This document shows, piece by piece, positions 1-8,390 of a DNA stretch of 24,039 bases (positions are counted from its first letter, which is position 1; every line of letters begins with the position of its first letter). Under the pieces are notes generated by a model. That model was not told where the DNA came from, made no database searches, and saw only the letters and a list, made by a program, of their open reading frames with translations. A program made the translations under genes and the position numbers. The stretch comes from a virus, in IMG/VR virus record IMGVR_UViG_3300042332_001714, positions 1-24,039 of that record; one strand, given 5' to 3'.

Positions 1-108
1 GCGTTGAAGTTCAATCATTTTAGCGCTGATCGACGTAAAACGTCTGAATCATCGTTTACACTGGAGCTTTTATATCGTGGCAAAGCAATACCTTGTCGAT
101 TCATGTGA
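1..108 (+). other. Possible 3' tail of an upstream gene
   Basis: Frame 1 is open from the left edge to a TGA at 106-108 and would encode about 35 residues containing DRRKTSESSF and LELLYRGK. The other two + frames stop at 5-7 and 21-23, so the upstream gene could end at any of the three. If this frame is used, it overlaps the next gene by about 32 bases, which is more than is usual here. In T4-like phages the portal gene lies upstream of the protease, but nothing here identifies it. Confidence 0.2.
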
Positions 109-1636
109 TTTTGTCATTGATAGATCCAAGGGTCTAGTCAATGAGGATCTTGGTGGTGGCTTCAAGGCCACAAAGGCCATAGGACGCCTTGGCTTTTGTG
201 ACGAAATAAATGGCAATCGCCGAATCTATACCAGAAAGGTGTGGGAGGCGAATTTCCGTGATGGCAGTCTTCTTCGCAAGCGTTTGGCCGAGAACAAGAC
301 TTTTGGTCTTCTTGAGCATCCAGCTGACGGCCAAGTGTCGTTGCTTAGTCCGATATCGCACATCGTGACATCAGCCCAGCTCAATGAGGACGGCTCAATC
401 ACGGGTGAGTTGGTCTTCCTTGACACTGCTGAGGGCCGAAAGATGCAGGCTCTTATTGCTGCTGGGTATAACCCAACAGTCTCAAGCAGAGGCTATGGCA
501 GCCTGGTTAAAAACTCAGAAGGTATTGACATAGTCCAAGAAGACTATATCTGCGAAGGCTGGGACGTTGTAATGACTCCCAGCTTTTCTAATGCAGTCGT
601 TCAGCCAGTGGGCGAGTCTAAGAAGATTTCGAAGCCATCATCCACCTCGGTGGTTGAAAGCTCGATTGAGGGAGCCAAAACTCCAGTAGCTAAACAAACA
701 CCAAAAAATACCATGGACGCGAATCAAATTCGTCAGTCATTGCAGTCGTTCGCGGGCCTGGAAGTCAGCAAGCTGACTCCACAACGGTACGCTGAAGGCA
801 TGCGCCAGATGGAAACTCTCCATCAGCATGTTGAGGCTTGGTGCAGTGAGGATACAGCTAATCGCCGTTGGGACGGAACTCGTCTCCACGAAGAGATTAC
901 AGCCATCCAGAATACCTGGAGCTCGGCTATTGCTGCCCCCACTGCCCAAGTTGAGCGTCTCAGTGTGGAGAAGCAGAAGCTGCTTTCAGTCACCGAGAAG
1001 ATCGTTCAAACCGGCGTGACCTTGAAGAACAAGCTCAAGGAATCGCTTGACGCCAACACCAAGTTGATGGAAGTCAATCAACGTAACCTCGCCCGCGGTC
1101 GCGCCTGGAAGCAATTTGCTGAAGGTCTGCAGACTGAGCAGTCTACGCTGAATGAGAAGTACGACGTAGCCACCACTGCGCTGGAGATTCTGGCGAAGCG
1201 GTACAAGGCCCTTCAGGCTGAGAGCAACGACTCTGTCGTTCGCCTTGGTCGCCGAGTTCTCGAGCTTGAGTTTGCTGAAAAGCTCAAGTCCGACACTGAA
1301 TTTGCTGCTAAGCTCAAGGAAGCTAAGACTCCAGAGGCTCTCGCCTCTCTGCGTGAGTCCATCCAACCTTCTAAGAAGGTTGCGGCTCCTAAGGCTGCGG
1401 CGGTTGAAGCCCCTGCTGCTTCAACACAAACTGTCCCTGCGACGAATGAGTCTAAGGAGAATGTTGAAACCAAGGCCGCTATCACTGAGGCCAAGGTTGA
1501 GACTTCAACCCCAGTCACTGAGTCAAAGGACACGGGCAAGCTCGGCACTATCGTTGTGCCGGTTGGCAATCCCCGTAACATTAGTGAGAGTATTGCCATT
1601 GCCCGTCGTCTCTCGACTTCGGGTTCACAACAATAA
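77..1636 (+). CDS. Prohead protease fused to scaffold-like core region
   Basis: The product is 519 aa and starts with GTG at 77, preceded by GGAG at 63-66. Residues about 1-178 resemble the T4 gp21-type prohead serine protease. They show the NRRIYT segment near 47-52, GLLEHP with probable catalytic His81, SSRGYGS with the probable nucleophile at Ser136/Ser137, and a conserved-looking GWDVV segment with Asp164. Such proteases digest the scaffold and trim capsid proteins before packaging. After a Ser/Lys/Pro-rich linker (180-212), residues 213-430 are charged and helical, as expected for a core or scaffold protein, and 430-519 are Ala/Pro/Glu-rich and low complexity. T4 encodes protease (gp21) and scaffold (gp22) separately, so this is a fusion. 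An in-frame ATG at 713 (residue 213) could also give a separate scaffold product, although no Shine-Dalgarno precedes it. The major capsid gene follows 16 bases later, as expected. Confidence 0.87.
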   Translation: MAKQYLVDSCDFVIDRSKGLVNEDLGGGFKATKAIGRLGFCDEINGNRRIYTRKVWEANFRDGSLLRKRLAENKTFGLLEHPADGQVSLLSPISHIVTSAQLNEDGSITGELVFLDTAEGRKMQALIAAGYNPTVSSRGYGSLVKNSEGIDIVQEDYICEGWDVVMTPSFSNAVVQPVGESKKISKPSSTSVVESSIEGAKTPVAKQTPKNTMDANQIRQSLQSFAGLEVSKLTPQRYAEGMRQMETLHQHVEAWCSEDTANRRWDGTRLHEEITAIQNTWSSAIAAPTAQVERLSVEKQKLLSVTEKIVQTGVTLKNKLKESLDANTKLMEVNQRNLARGRAWKQFAEGLQTEQSTLNEKYDVATTALEILAKRYKALQAESNDSVVRLGRRVLELEFAEKLKSDTEFAAKLKEAKTPEALASLRESIQPSKKVAAPKAAAVEAPAASTQTVPATNESKENVETKAAITEAKVETSTPVTESKDTGKLGTIVVPVGNPRNISESIAIARRLSTSGSQQ

Positions 1637-1652
1637 CACAAAGTAACATCAT

Positions 1653-3104
1653 ATGGTCATCATTGCACCTAGCGGCCGCCCTGAGCTGGCCACAGAAGGC
1701 GGTGGCGTAACACGCTTCACCGAAATCTATGAGTGGGGCAAGCGCCTCGCGGACACTGACGTCGGAGTAGCAGAGGGGTCTGATCGTGGACTCTGGGAAG
1801 CTCTCGGATGGAAGCAGTTCGTGTCGCACATGCCGGAGTACAAGCGGCCCATCGCCGCTATCATGCTCGAAAACTGCCGTCGTAAGTTCGGTCGCCTCGA
1901 TGAGGTGACGAGAACTTCCAACCTCGGCACTTTCGACAAGTGGATCTTCCCAGTCATCTCCAACATGGCTGAGAACGATGTCATTGACCAGCTCGTCGCC
2001 CTCCAGCCTATGGCTGGTCCGGTGTCGCAGATCGTCTACCTCGACATCATCACTGGTCGTCGTAAGGGTCAGACTCCTAAGGGTGCTCCGATGTGGCGCG
2101 CTCTTGGTGGTGCTGTTGACCGTGACGACGATGGTTCCGAACTCGTTTCCAACGAGACCGGTGCCCTCTCTGGTGGTGCTGCTACCCTCGAGTGGACTCC
2201 AATTCGTCCTGGTACCCTCCAGCTGACGATCGGCAGCGACACGACCACGGATGACGGCAACGGCGCTTTCATTGCTTCTGGTTCCATCTCTGGTGGCACT
2301 GTGAACTATGTCAGCGGCGCTATCACTGTCACTGGTGTTTCCGCCAGCTCTTCGTACACGATCACCTACCAGTTCAACTCGGAAGGTAATCAGTCGATCA
2401 TGGACTACGAGGTCAAGATCAGCTCCACCCCTGTCACTGCGCAGGTGATGAAGCTGAAGGCCGTGTGGTCCGAGGAAGCTGATCAGAACCTCTCCGCGAT
2501 GTACAACATCCGCGCTGAGTCGATTCTGCTCAACGCCATCACCAACGCGCTTCAGTATCAGAAGCATCGTCAGGTCATCTTCGACCTGCGTGCCCGTGCT
2601 GACGCTGGTTTCGTTACCTGGGATGCTACGCCTCCCTCGAACGTCAACTACCAGACCCACAAGTACTCGTTCATTGATGCTATGGAGACTGCCTCCAACT
2701 TCATCTTTGGTTCGACGAACATGGTTGCTGGTAACTGGGCGCTGCTCGGCCTCCAGGCCGCCACCGTTGTTGCCACGCTGCCACACTTCGTGCCGCGTAA
2801 CAACCGCGTTGAGATGCAGGGCATCACCTACATCGGTGACCTGGGTAACAAGAAGATCTTCGCTGATCCTCACTATCCGACCAACGAGTTCCTCGTTGGC
2901 CACAAGGGTGACCAGTTCCTCCGTACCGGCTACGTCCTGGCTGAGTACCAGAAGCTGTACACCACCCCAGACATCATGCTGCCTGACTTCCTCCATCAAC
3001 GGGGCTTCGCGACCAGCTTCGCGAAGAAGATGATCAACTCGAAGTTCTACGCCCGTGGCATTGTGCAAAATGCTCCGAGCTCCTTCGGTCCAGTCATCGG
3101 CTAA
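1653..3104 (+). CDS. Major capsid protein (T4 gp23-like)
   Basis: The product is 483 aa. Family-typical segments are the FPVISNMAENDVIDQLVALQ region followed by PMAGP (about 100-123), and the C-terminal run with YTTPDIMLPDF and AKKMINSKFYARG. It builds the hexameric shell of the icosahedral head with an HK97-type fold. Residues about 178-243 form a Gly/Thr/Ser-rich beta segment that looks like a domain inserted in the capsid fold. A possible protease site of the (I/L)xE type is LWE at 47-49, followed by Ala, which would fit N-terminal trimming as in gp23; this is inference. The third codon positions are strongly C-rich, which suggests high expression and leaves a long spurious antisense frame. 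The start ATG has no Shine-Dalgarno in its 16-base leader. A terminator follows directly. Confidence 0.93.
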   Translation: MVIIAPSGRPELATEGGGVTRFTEIYEWGKRLADTDVGVAEGSDRGLWEALGWKQFVSHMPEYKRPIAAIMLENCRRKFGRLDEVTRTSNLGTFDKWIFPVISNMAENDVIDQLVALQPMAGPVSQIVYLDIITGRRKGQTPKGAPMWRALGGAVDRDDDGSELVSNETGALSGGAATLEWTPIRPGTLQLTIGSDTTTDDGNGAFIASGSISGGTVNYVSGAITVTGVSASSSYTITYQFNSEGNQSIMDYEVKISSTPVTAQVMKLKAVWSEEADQNLSAMYNIRAESILLNAITNALQYQKHRQVIFDLRARADAGFVTWDATPPSNVNYQTHKYSFIDAMETASNFIFGSTNMVAGNWALLGLQAATVVATLPHFVPRNNRVEMQGITYIGDLGNKKIFADPHYPTNEFLVGHKGDQFLRTGYVLAEYQKLYTTPDIMLPDFLHQRGFATSFAKKMINSKFYARGIVQNAPSSFGPVIG

Positions 3105-3119
3105 GCTAGCTGATTAAGC

Positions 3120-3153
3120 AAAACCCACCTGGAGAAATCCAGGTGGGTTTTTT
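3120..3153. terminator. Bidirectional intrinsic terminator after the capsid gene
   Basis: A 14-bp perfect stem (3120-3133 with 3138-3151, arm AAAACCCACCTGGA) closes a GAAA tetraloop and is followed by a T run to 3153. The A-rich 5' side gives a T run on the opposite strand too. It separates the + capsid gene (stop at 3104) from the convergent - gene whose stop is 3153-3155, so it can end transcripts from both sides. Confidence 0.93.
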
Positions 3154-3812
3154 CATGCACGAATGACTTTGCTAGCTTTGATTGCATAGTCGACAGTTCC
3201 GTCTTTCCGTTTGTAAGAAACCACATGTCCAAGCACGTAGACTTTGTTGCCTCCAATAAGAGGTTCAGCCACAGCCCACTTCTTGGTGTACTCGACCCAC
3301 ACATGGTCCGCTAAAACCATCTTCTTGCCAAACAACTTTATCTCATTCAGCACCAAGCTTTTAGTTGAAGTGCCAATAAAACCTCTGTGACCAATCTTGG
3401 CCGAAAACAAGATTTTGCCATGGTAACCACAAAGCTTTGACAACAATCGAATGCTGTTTTTCTCACAGAAATCTTTGAAATTTACAGGGTTGTCCAACAG
3501 CACAACTTGGAAATCTTTACAGGCTTGGAAATAGTCCAGAATGGTCGTTCCATTCAAGTAGTTTTTAACCTGGAAAAACTGTTCGTCAAAATCCAGGAAG
3601 CGTAGCCAGTTCACCCTGTGATATTTTTCAAGGAAGTCCAACGGATCAGACTTAATCCAAGGGAGCCAATCTACACCTCTGACAATAGCGATTTCCATCT
3701 TCTTGAGTGGTGTCACCCAACGATTTTTGAGGCACAGACCAAATCTGTCCTTCTTCTTTACTTCAATCTGGTGAATCGATGTCACCAAGTTATGTCCATA
3801 TGAGAAATTCAT
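3153..3812 (-). CDS. Unknown protein with possible C-terminal OB-like domain
   Basis: The product is 219 aa with start ATG at 3812, and I do not recognise it as a whole. The N-terminal two thirds are rich in Lys, Phe, Trp and Leu, with no signal peptide or clear membrane span. The C-terminal 65 residues carry a pattern DHVWVEY...GGNKVYVLGHVVSY.RKDGTVDYAIKASKV. It resembles small beta-barrel (OB-like) modules seen at the ends of some phage and bacterial nucleic-acid-associated proteins, but that is a weak resemblance. It is the only - strand gene between the head and tail blocks. It has its own sigma70-like promoter immediately upstream (3822-3850) and shares the terminator with the capsid gene, so it is a single-gene unit expressed independently of the late genes. 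Confidence 0.75.
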   Translation of the reverse strand: MNFSYGHNLVTSIHQIEVKKKDRFGLCLKNRWVTPLKKMEIAIVRGVDWLPWIKSDPLDFLEKYHRVNWLRFLDFDEQFFQVKNYLNGTTILDYFQACKDFQVVLLDNPVNFKDFCEKNSIRLLSKLCGYHGKILFSAKIGHRGFIGTSTKSLVLNEIKLFGKKMVLADHVWVEYTKKWAVAEPLIGGNKVYVLGHVVSYKRKDGTVDYAIKASKVIRA

Positions 3813-3821
3813 ATGCTACTG

Positions 3822-3850
3822 AGTGTACAGACCCAACCCAAGGTTGTAAA
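3822..3850 (-). promoter_or_regulatory. Sigma70-like promoter, near-leaderless
   Basis: Read on the - strand, TTTACA (3850-3845) is followed after 17 bases by TACACT (3827-3822). Transcription would start near 3815, only about three bases before the ATG at 3812, and no Shine-Dalgarno is present. The spacer ends in TGGGTCTG, a block shared with the promoter at 14950-14977. Confidence 0.6.
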
Positions 3851-3858
3851 CATTTTTC

Positions 3859-4542
3859 GTGGAAACCATCAAGAAGAAAGTCAAGACCAAGAAGTTGGTT
3901 GAGTGTGGTGATCTCAACCAGATGACTGAGCATGCATGGGATGTGGTGCACACTCACTGCTCAAGGGAGTTCTATGACTCCTGGGAGTCCATAGCCCAGG
4001 CGTCTGTTGACGTGATCTCTGAGGAGTTTTTCTTCAGAAACTATCTGTGGTGTGTCTACGTCAGCGGCTTCTCGGCCAAAGCTGTCACAGCCAACTATGA
4101 CAAGCTTTTGACTGCTCACAACCTGCTCGATAAGCATGGAAAGTTTGTGCCGTCTGAGAAAGCCAGTCCACCTGACAAGGACGAAGTCTTCAAGATTTGG
4201 CGCAACCACGCCAAGTTCGATGCTATTTTCAAAACTAGAAATCAAGTCAGAGAAGGCTGGTATCCTTTCAGAAAACAATATCTGGACGCTCGAGATCCAC
4301 TGGCCATACAAAACATCGCCTTTATGGGCCCGGCACTTTCTATGCATCTTGCACGCAATCTGGGAGCAGTCCAGCTTGTCAAGCCAGACGTGCACTTGGT
4401 CCGATTGGCCAAGAATTTTGGATTTTATACAGCCCGTGATCTTTGCCTGTCTGCCAGGGAATCGTGTCCTCGCATGTCCCAATGGCCACTGGGCAAGGTA
4501 GATTTGCTGCTCTGGTATGCTGCTGCGACGATACGTAGTTAG
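3859..4542 (+). CDS. HhH-GPD-type DNA glycosylase-like protein
   Basis: The product is 227 aa with start GTG at 3859. The C-terminal half looks like the helix-hairpin-helix and Gly/Pro-Asp core of base-excision glycosylases of the endonuclease III/MutY/AlkA superfamily. IQNIAFMGPALSMHLARNLG (150-169) fills the HhH position, and VKPDVHLVRLAKNFGF (174-189) follows with Asp177 at the catalytic Asp position. A LGKVDLLLWYAA helix closes the domain. The Lys that makes endonuclease III a bifunctional lyase is not visible in the hairpin, so if active it would more likely be monofunctional. There is no Cys cluster for an iron-sulphur centre. It ends three bases before the tape measure gene and is probably co-transcribed with it, which is an odd place for a repair enzyme. 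The family call rests on motif reading only; a catalytically dead DNA-binding relative is possible. Confidence 0.6.
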   Translation: METIKKKVKTKKLVECGDLNQMTEHAWDVVHTHCSREFYDSWESIAQASVDVISEEFFFRNYLWCVYVSGFSAKAVTANYDKLLTAHNLLDKHGKFVPSEKASPPDKDEVFKIWRNHAKFDAIFKTRNQVREGWYPFRKQYLDARDPLAIQNIAFMGPALSMHLARNLGAVQLVKPDVHLVRLAKNFGFYTARDLCLSARESCPRMSQWPLGKVDLLLWYAAATIRS

Positions 4543-4545
4543 TGT

Positions 4546-7374
4546 GTGACGACAGCAGCTGCTCAAGCACAAGCACTGGCCAATGGCTTGGCCCAATCAA
4601 GTAAGTCGATAGCTGATAGTACAAAGGTTACTAGTCAGTACTTCGACTCATTTGTCAAACGCATCAGGGAGGCTGACGCGGTATTCAACGGTGGTGAGAT
4701 GTCCAAGACGCTAAAGGCTCTTGGTGGCAATGCTAGAACCACTCAAGAATCCAGTCAGGCTGTTTCTCGTCTTGCCAATGAGTATCGTCAGTTGCAAGCC
4801 TCTGTGACGGGTGATTTGAGAACAGCCATCACGGAGATAAACAGAGCCCTGGTTGATGCGACAAACAAGGGCGTACCACTCAGGCTGGCCCAAATCAATG
4901 ATGAGCTGACTCGGCTAAATGAAATAGCTGGTCAGTCAGGTCTTTCTGCTGCAGTATCTCAGTCTCTCAAGCTGAAGAATCAGATCACGGCTGCACTCAC
5001 TGACACCAGTGACACAGCGGGCCAGAGGATCAAGAACATCTCGGCTAGCACACTCAAGAATTTTGAGAACTACCAGTCTGGCCTTAGTCTGCTGGGCGTT
5101 ACAATCAGCAGTGAGGCCCAAGCCATTGCTGACAACATCAAGAACCTGTCTGATGCAATCAAGACGACTCAGTCAGGCGATGTTGAAAATCTTCGTCAGA
5201 TGGTGCTCAGTCTCAGCAATCTTCAGGAGAGCTTCTATGCTGAGATGGACAAGAGTAAGACAGTGGTCACTCAGTTCACCAGTCAAGCTGATTTGGTTGC
5301 AGCCAGTCTAGAGAGAATCAGGGACTCTGATCCGAGTGGTGCACTGACCTCCACCATCTCTTCCTTTGAAGATTTGGTACAAAGGGCTCGTGACAGCTCA
5401 AGGCAGCTTATAGGCAATGTGGCTGAGGATCGTTTCAAGCAGTTGCGTGACATCAGCTTCAAGCTGGTTGATGAGATCAGGAACTCTCTGTTTGGAGAAC
5501 TTCTAGCCCTTGTAAAGACTCAGCTTGACGCCTTTCAAAAAGGATTTGAAAGCTTTGCAAGTAATGTTGGAACTCGCAGCATACTTTTTGCTCAGGGTTT
5601 GAAAGCGGCCTTTCAAGGTGGTGGAACAGTGGCTACCACTGTTGAGGCCATGGCTGCTCTTGGCCGTCTTAACTTCAAGGCTGGAACGGACGAGTTGACA
5701 CAGTCAGCCTCCATGGCTGTAAAGATGGCTGAAGCCTTGGGTATCTCTGGTGACAACGCTGCCCACATTGTTTTCTATAGCAAGCAGGCTGGAATCAATC
5801 TTACGACGATGGGCGATACTCTCGCCACGATTCGTGAGAATACCAGGTTGACAGCCGATGAGTTTGGCCGTTTCACTAGGGATTTGGGCGAGGCTTTGAT
5901 GATCATGGGCAACATCAGCAACTATGCTGAAGTGATCAAGAGCACACTGAGGATTGATGATGCCCTTCGTCAGTTCACTGGCATGTCTGGTGACTACGTC
6001 AATTTCTTCAAGCAGATTTCCACATCTAGTGGTGGAATGCAGATGGCCATGGCCTTGGGAATGAATCCTGAGAATCTTGGAAGTCAAGCCGAACAACAAC
6101 GATTTATTGCTAGCCTTGGTGAGTATGTGGATAAGCTGACTAAAAATCAGCCTCTGTTGCAGCAGATAGCTGTGCTTGAGGACTTGTCCGTGCAGACAGG
6201 TCTCTCTGTGGCGTCACTACGCAATCTGTCCAAAGCTGCCGCTGAGCTGAATTCTCGAACAGAGGACACCATTACGTTGGATCAACGTTACTCCAACGAG
6301 GTGGCCAACCTTGGCAAGTCTATCTCATCCATCTCTGAAAGCCTTCAGAAACTACTGGCTGCTGGCATGTGGCCATTTGTCTCAGCTCTGTCCTATGCGG
6401 CTAAGGGTGTGGCTTGGTTGCTTGACTACATTCGTCAGATTCCAGGCGTGTTTGAAACCTTGGCGTTTGTGGGTGGTGTGGTAGCCGTGGGAGCTATAGG
6501 CTTACTAGTCAACAGCATTCGTCAACTGGCCATCTGGGCTCCAGTCGCCATGGCTGGTGTCAGAGCTCTGAATGCTCAGTTGATGGGAACAACTGTGGGC
6601 ACTGCAGTTTCAGGAGCCATGGCCGCTGGTGGCCTTGGTGTTGGAGCCACTGGTGCTTCGACTGGCATTGGAGCCATGTTTATGAATTTCTTGATTAACC
6701 CACTTAAAGTTATTTTCGTGCCAATTGCTAAAGGCCTTGCAGCGCTTCTGTCTCCGTTGGGCATAGCTGTTGTCGCACTGACAGCCTTAGCAGCCTATTT
6801 TGTAAAGAAAGACGTCGACCTAATCCGCGAAATAAGAGACATCAACAAGTCAAATGACAATGCCAGGGCAGTTAATGCTGAGCAAATTAGAAGTGATCTA
6901 ATTCGTCGCTCATCACAAGTTCGTGGGGCATCAATCAGTACCGACGAGGACTTGACTGAGGCTGAACGCCTAAAGACACTTTCTGTCGTTAGCTCAGGTG
7001 GAAATACGACAAATTTTGGGGATTTGCTCGCTAATCGTGAAAAAATGATTGCGGGGATGATGAGAGGCGAGGGCGGTACTCAAGCGATTTCTGATGTTCA
7101 GGCCGCTCAGTTCAAAAATGAGTTAGCCCAAAGAGATGTCATCTATCTTAGAAATGCCATAGCCGCTCAACAAAATCAGCTTGTAACCGAGAATCGTCCT
7201 ATCAACAGAGACGAAGCTCAACAACTCGCTCTGATGACAGACATGGTAAAATACTTGGAACGCCAGGTAAACATAACTCAGAGCCAGTCGGATGATGCTA
7301 AGAAGCGTCAAGATGAGGAAGACCAGTACCAGCAATTGATCAGAGTAAAATCAATGGGAGCTGGAGCCTACTGA
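4546..7374 (+). CDS. Tail tape measure protein
   Basis: The product is 942 aa with start GTG at 4546; the GTG two bases earlier runs straight into a stop. Its length, the long helical Gln/Ala/Ser-rich N-terminal half with coiled-coil character, and the hydrophobic stretches mark a tape measure protein. One hydrophobic stretch lies at about 635-660 (TLAFVGGVVAVGAIGLLV). A second lies at about 721-755 (AKGLAALLSPLGIAVVALTA). These proteins fix tail length, occupy the tube lumen and are ejected with the DNA, the hydrophobic part probably contacting the host membrane. No lysozyme or peptidase domain is evident. The C-terminal 190 residues are charged and helical. It lies between the glycosylase-like gene and a probable tail protein rather than directly after the tube gene, which is 13 kb downstream. 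Confidence 0.85.
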   Translation: MTTAAAQAQALANGLAQSSKSIADSTKVTSQYFDSFVKRIREADAVFNGGEMSKTLKALGGNARTTQESSQAVSRLANEYRQLQASVTGDLRTAITEINRALVDATNKGVPLRLAQINDELTRLNEIAGQSGLSAAVSQSLKLKNQITAALTDTSDTAGQRIKNISASTLKNFENYQSGLSLLGVTISSEAQAIADNIKNLSDAIKTTQSGDVENLRQMVLSLSNLQESFYAEMDKSKTVVTQFTSQADLVAASLERIRDSDPSGALTSTISSFEDLVQRARDSSRQLIGNVAEDRFKQLRDISFKLVDEIRNSLFGELLALVKTQLDAFQKGFESFASNVGTRSILFAQGLKAAFQGGGTVATTVEAMAALGRLNFKAGTDELTQSASMAVKMAEALGISGDNAAHIVFYSKQAGINLTTMGDTLATIRENTRLTADEFGRFTRDLGEALMIMGNISNYAEVIKSTLRIDDALRQFTGMSGDYVNFFKQISTSSGGMQMAMALGMNPENLGSQAEQQRFIASLGEYVDKLTKNQPLLQQIAVLEDLSVQTGLSVASLRNLSKAAAELNSRTEDTITLDQRYSNEVANLGKSISSISESLQKLLAAGMWPFVSALSYAAKGVAWLLDYIRQIPGVFETLAFVGGVVAVGAIGLLVNSIRQLAIWAPVAMAGVRALNAQLMGTTVGTAVSGAMAAGGLGVGATGASTGIGAMFMNFLINPLKVIFVPIAKGLAALLSPLGIAVVALTALAAYFVKKDVDLIREIRDINKSNDNARAVNAEQIRSDLIRRSSQVRGASISTDEDLTEAERLKTLSVVSSGGNTTNFGDLLANREKMIAGMMRGEGGTQAISDVQAAQFKNELAQRDVIYLRNAIAAQQNQLVTENRPINRDEAQQLALMTDMVKYLERQVNITQSQSDDAKKRQDEEDQYQQLIRVKSMGAGAY

Positions 7375-7388
7375 AATAGAAACATTTT

Positions 7389-8390
7389 ATGCCTGCACAA
7401 TACCCAATAAGCCAAAAACAAGGCTACATCAGTCCCCCGGTTAATACTAGCCGGCCACTGGATCGCCGACCCTCTGTGTTGGGAAGGCTTGTGTCTTTGG
7501 GCTCAACTTACAATGGTGTGGCTGACTACTTGTCTAGCAACAGAAGCAACGAAGCTTCGTCTTCGACAGTTATCAATTTCCCGTCTATGCCAGAGGTAGT
7601 TGAGCTTGCCAGACAGGCTGACTATCGACAGACGTCTGCTCCTTACACTCCAGATGGTGTCCATCTGTACAAAAAGACAGACCCACTCAAGATACCCATC
7701 TCATTTTCTCTGCACTACCAGGACCCTTTCTGCAGTAAAGGTGGACTGTCACTCTTGATCATGGCAGCCAAGCTGCACTCATTGTTGTTGCCTATAAACA
7801 ACAGTGCAGATCGTTCCAACATATCAGTTACCGTTGGAAATTATTACGGGTCAGCTGCTTCTGGAGCCACTGGATCAGGCAAAGCTCCAAACCCTTCCAA
7901 GGATGCTTCAACTAATGGAACTCCAGCCTCTGTGGGCCAAGAGGAATCCATTGCTTTTAATAATAACACAGGCCAAGCCACAACTGTGTTTCCTCCAGCC
8001 TGTTTGTTGGACCTAATCTCAGTTGGCGATCGTAATGGAGCCCCAGGCATACGTTGCTACGGCTATGTCTCTGGCGTCAATGTAAAGCTTAAGGGCCCAT
8101 GGATGAGAGGAGCCACGGAGTATGGGCCAAATGGAATCAGAAATGTGCCCACATCAGCTGAGTTTTCCTTTACGTTTGTGCATGCTCCAGGATTCTCAAA
8201 CTACTTTGGTGGTGCTGCTACTTCTCCATTCCAGCTCAGTGGCTTGAGTGCCTTTGCTCAGGATGTGCTTGGAAATCTCTACAACACTGTACCTCTGACC
8301 GAAGGTCAGGCTCAACCAAACAGGTACGTTGGCATTGGTGAGAATCCAAATAATCTGAACCAAAACACCGTGGCCAACCAGGGAATTTAG
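7389..8390 (+). CDS. Probable tail or baseplate structural protein
   Basis: The product is 333 aa with ATG at 7389, and I do not recognise the family. The N-terminus is Pro/Ser-rich, followed by a beta-rich region with KKTDPLKIPISFSLHYQDPF and a helix GGLSLLIMAAKLHSLLLPI. A Gly/Ser/Thr-rich loop (about 155-185) follows, and then a second beta region RCYGYVSGVNVKLKGPW...AEFSFTFVHAPG. This layout, and its place directly behind the tape measure gene (14-base gap), fit a baseplate or tail-tube-initiator-like virion protein. There are no catalytic motifs, no signal peptide and no transmembrane span. The stop overlaps the stop of the convergent recombination gene in TTAG, with no terminator between them. 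Confidence 0.65.
   Translation: MPAQYPISQKQGYISPPVNTSRPLDRRPSVLGRLVSLGSTYNGVADYLSSNRSNEASSSTVINFPSMPEVVELARQADYRQTSAPYTPDGVHLYKKTDPLKIPISFSLHYQDPFCSKGGLSLLIMAAKLHSLLLPINNSADRSNISVTVGNYYGSAASGATGSGKAPNPSKDASTNGTPASVGQEESIAFNNNTGQATTVFPPACLLDLISVGDRNGAPGIRCYGYVSGVNVKLKGPWMRGATEYGPNGIRNVPTSAEFSFTFVHAPGFSNYFGGAATSPFQLSGLSAFAQDVLGNLYNTVPLTEGQAQPNRYVGIGENPNNLNQNTVANQGI

Noticed and set aside
55-60. TTTACA upstream of the protease gene as a -35 element
   Set aside because: No -10-like hexamer occurs 16-18 bases downstream; TATATC at 72-77 is only 11 bases away and would put the transcript start inside the gene.
1581-3068. A 495-residue open frame on the - strand opposite the capsid gene
   Set aside because: It mirrors the capsid gene, whose C-rich third positions keep the antisense frame free of stops. 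Its translation is a low-complexity Val/Arg/Glu/His mixture and resembles no protein. It would also cross the end of the protease-scaffold gene.
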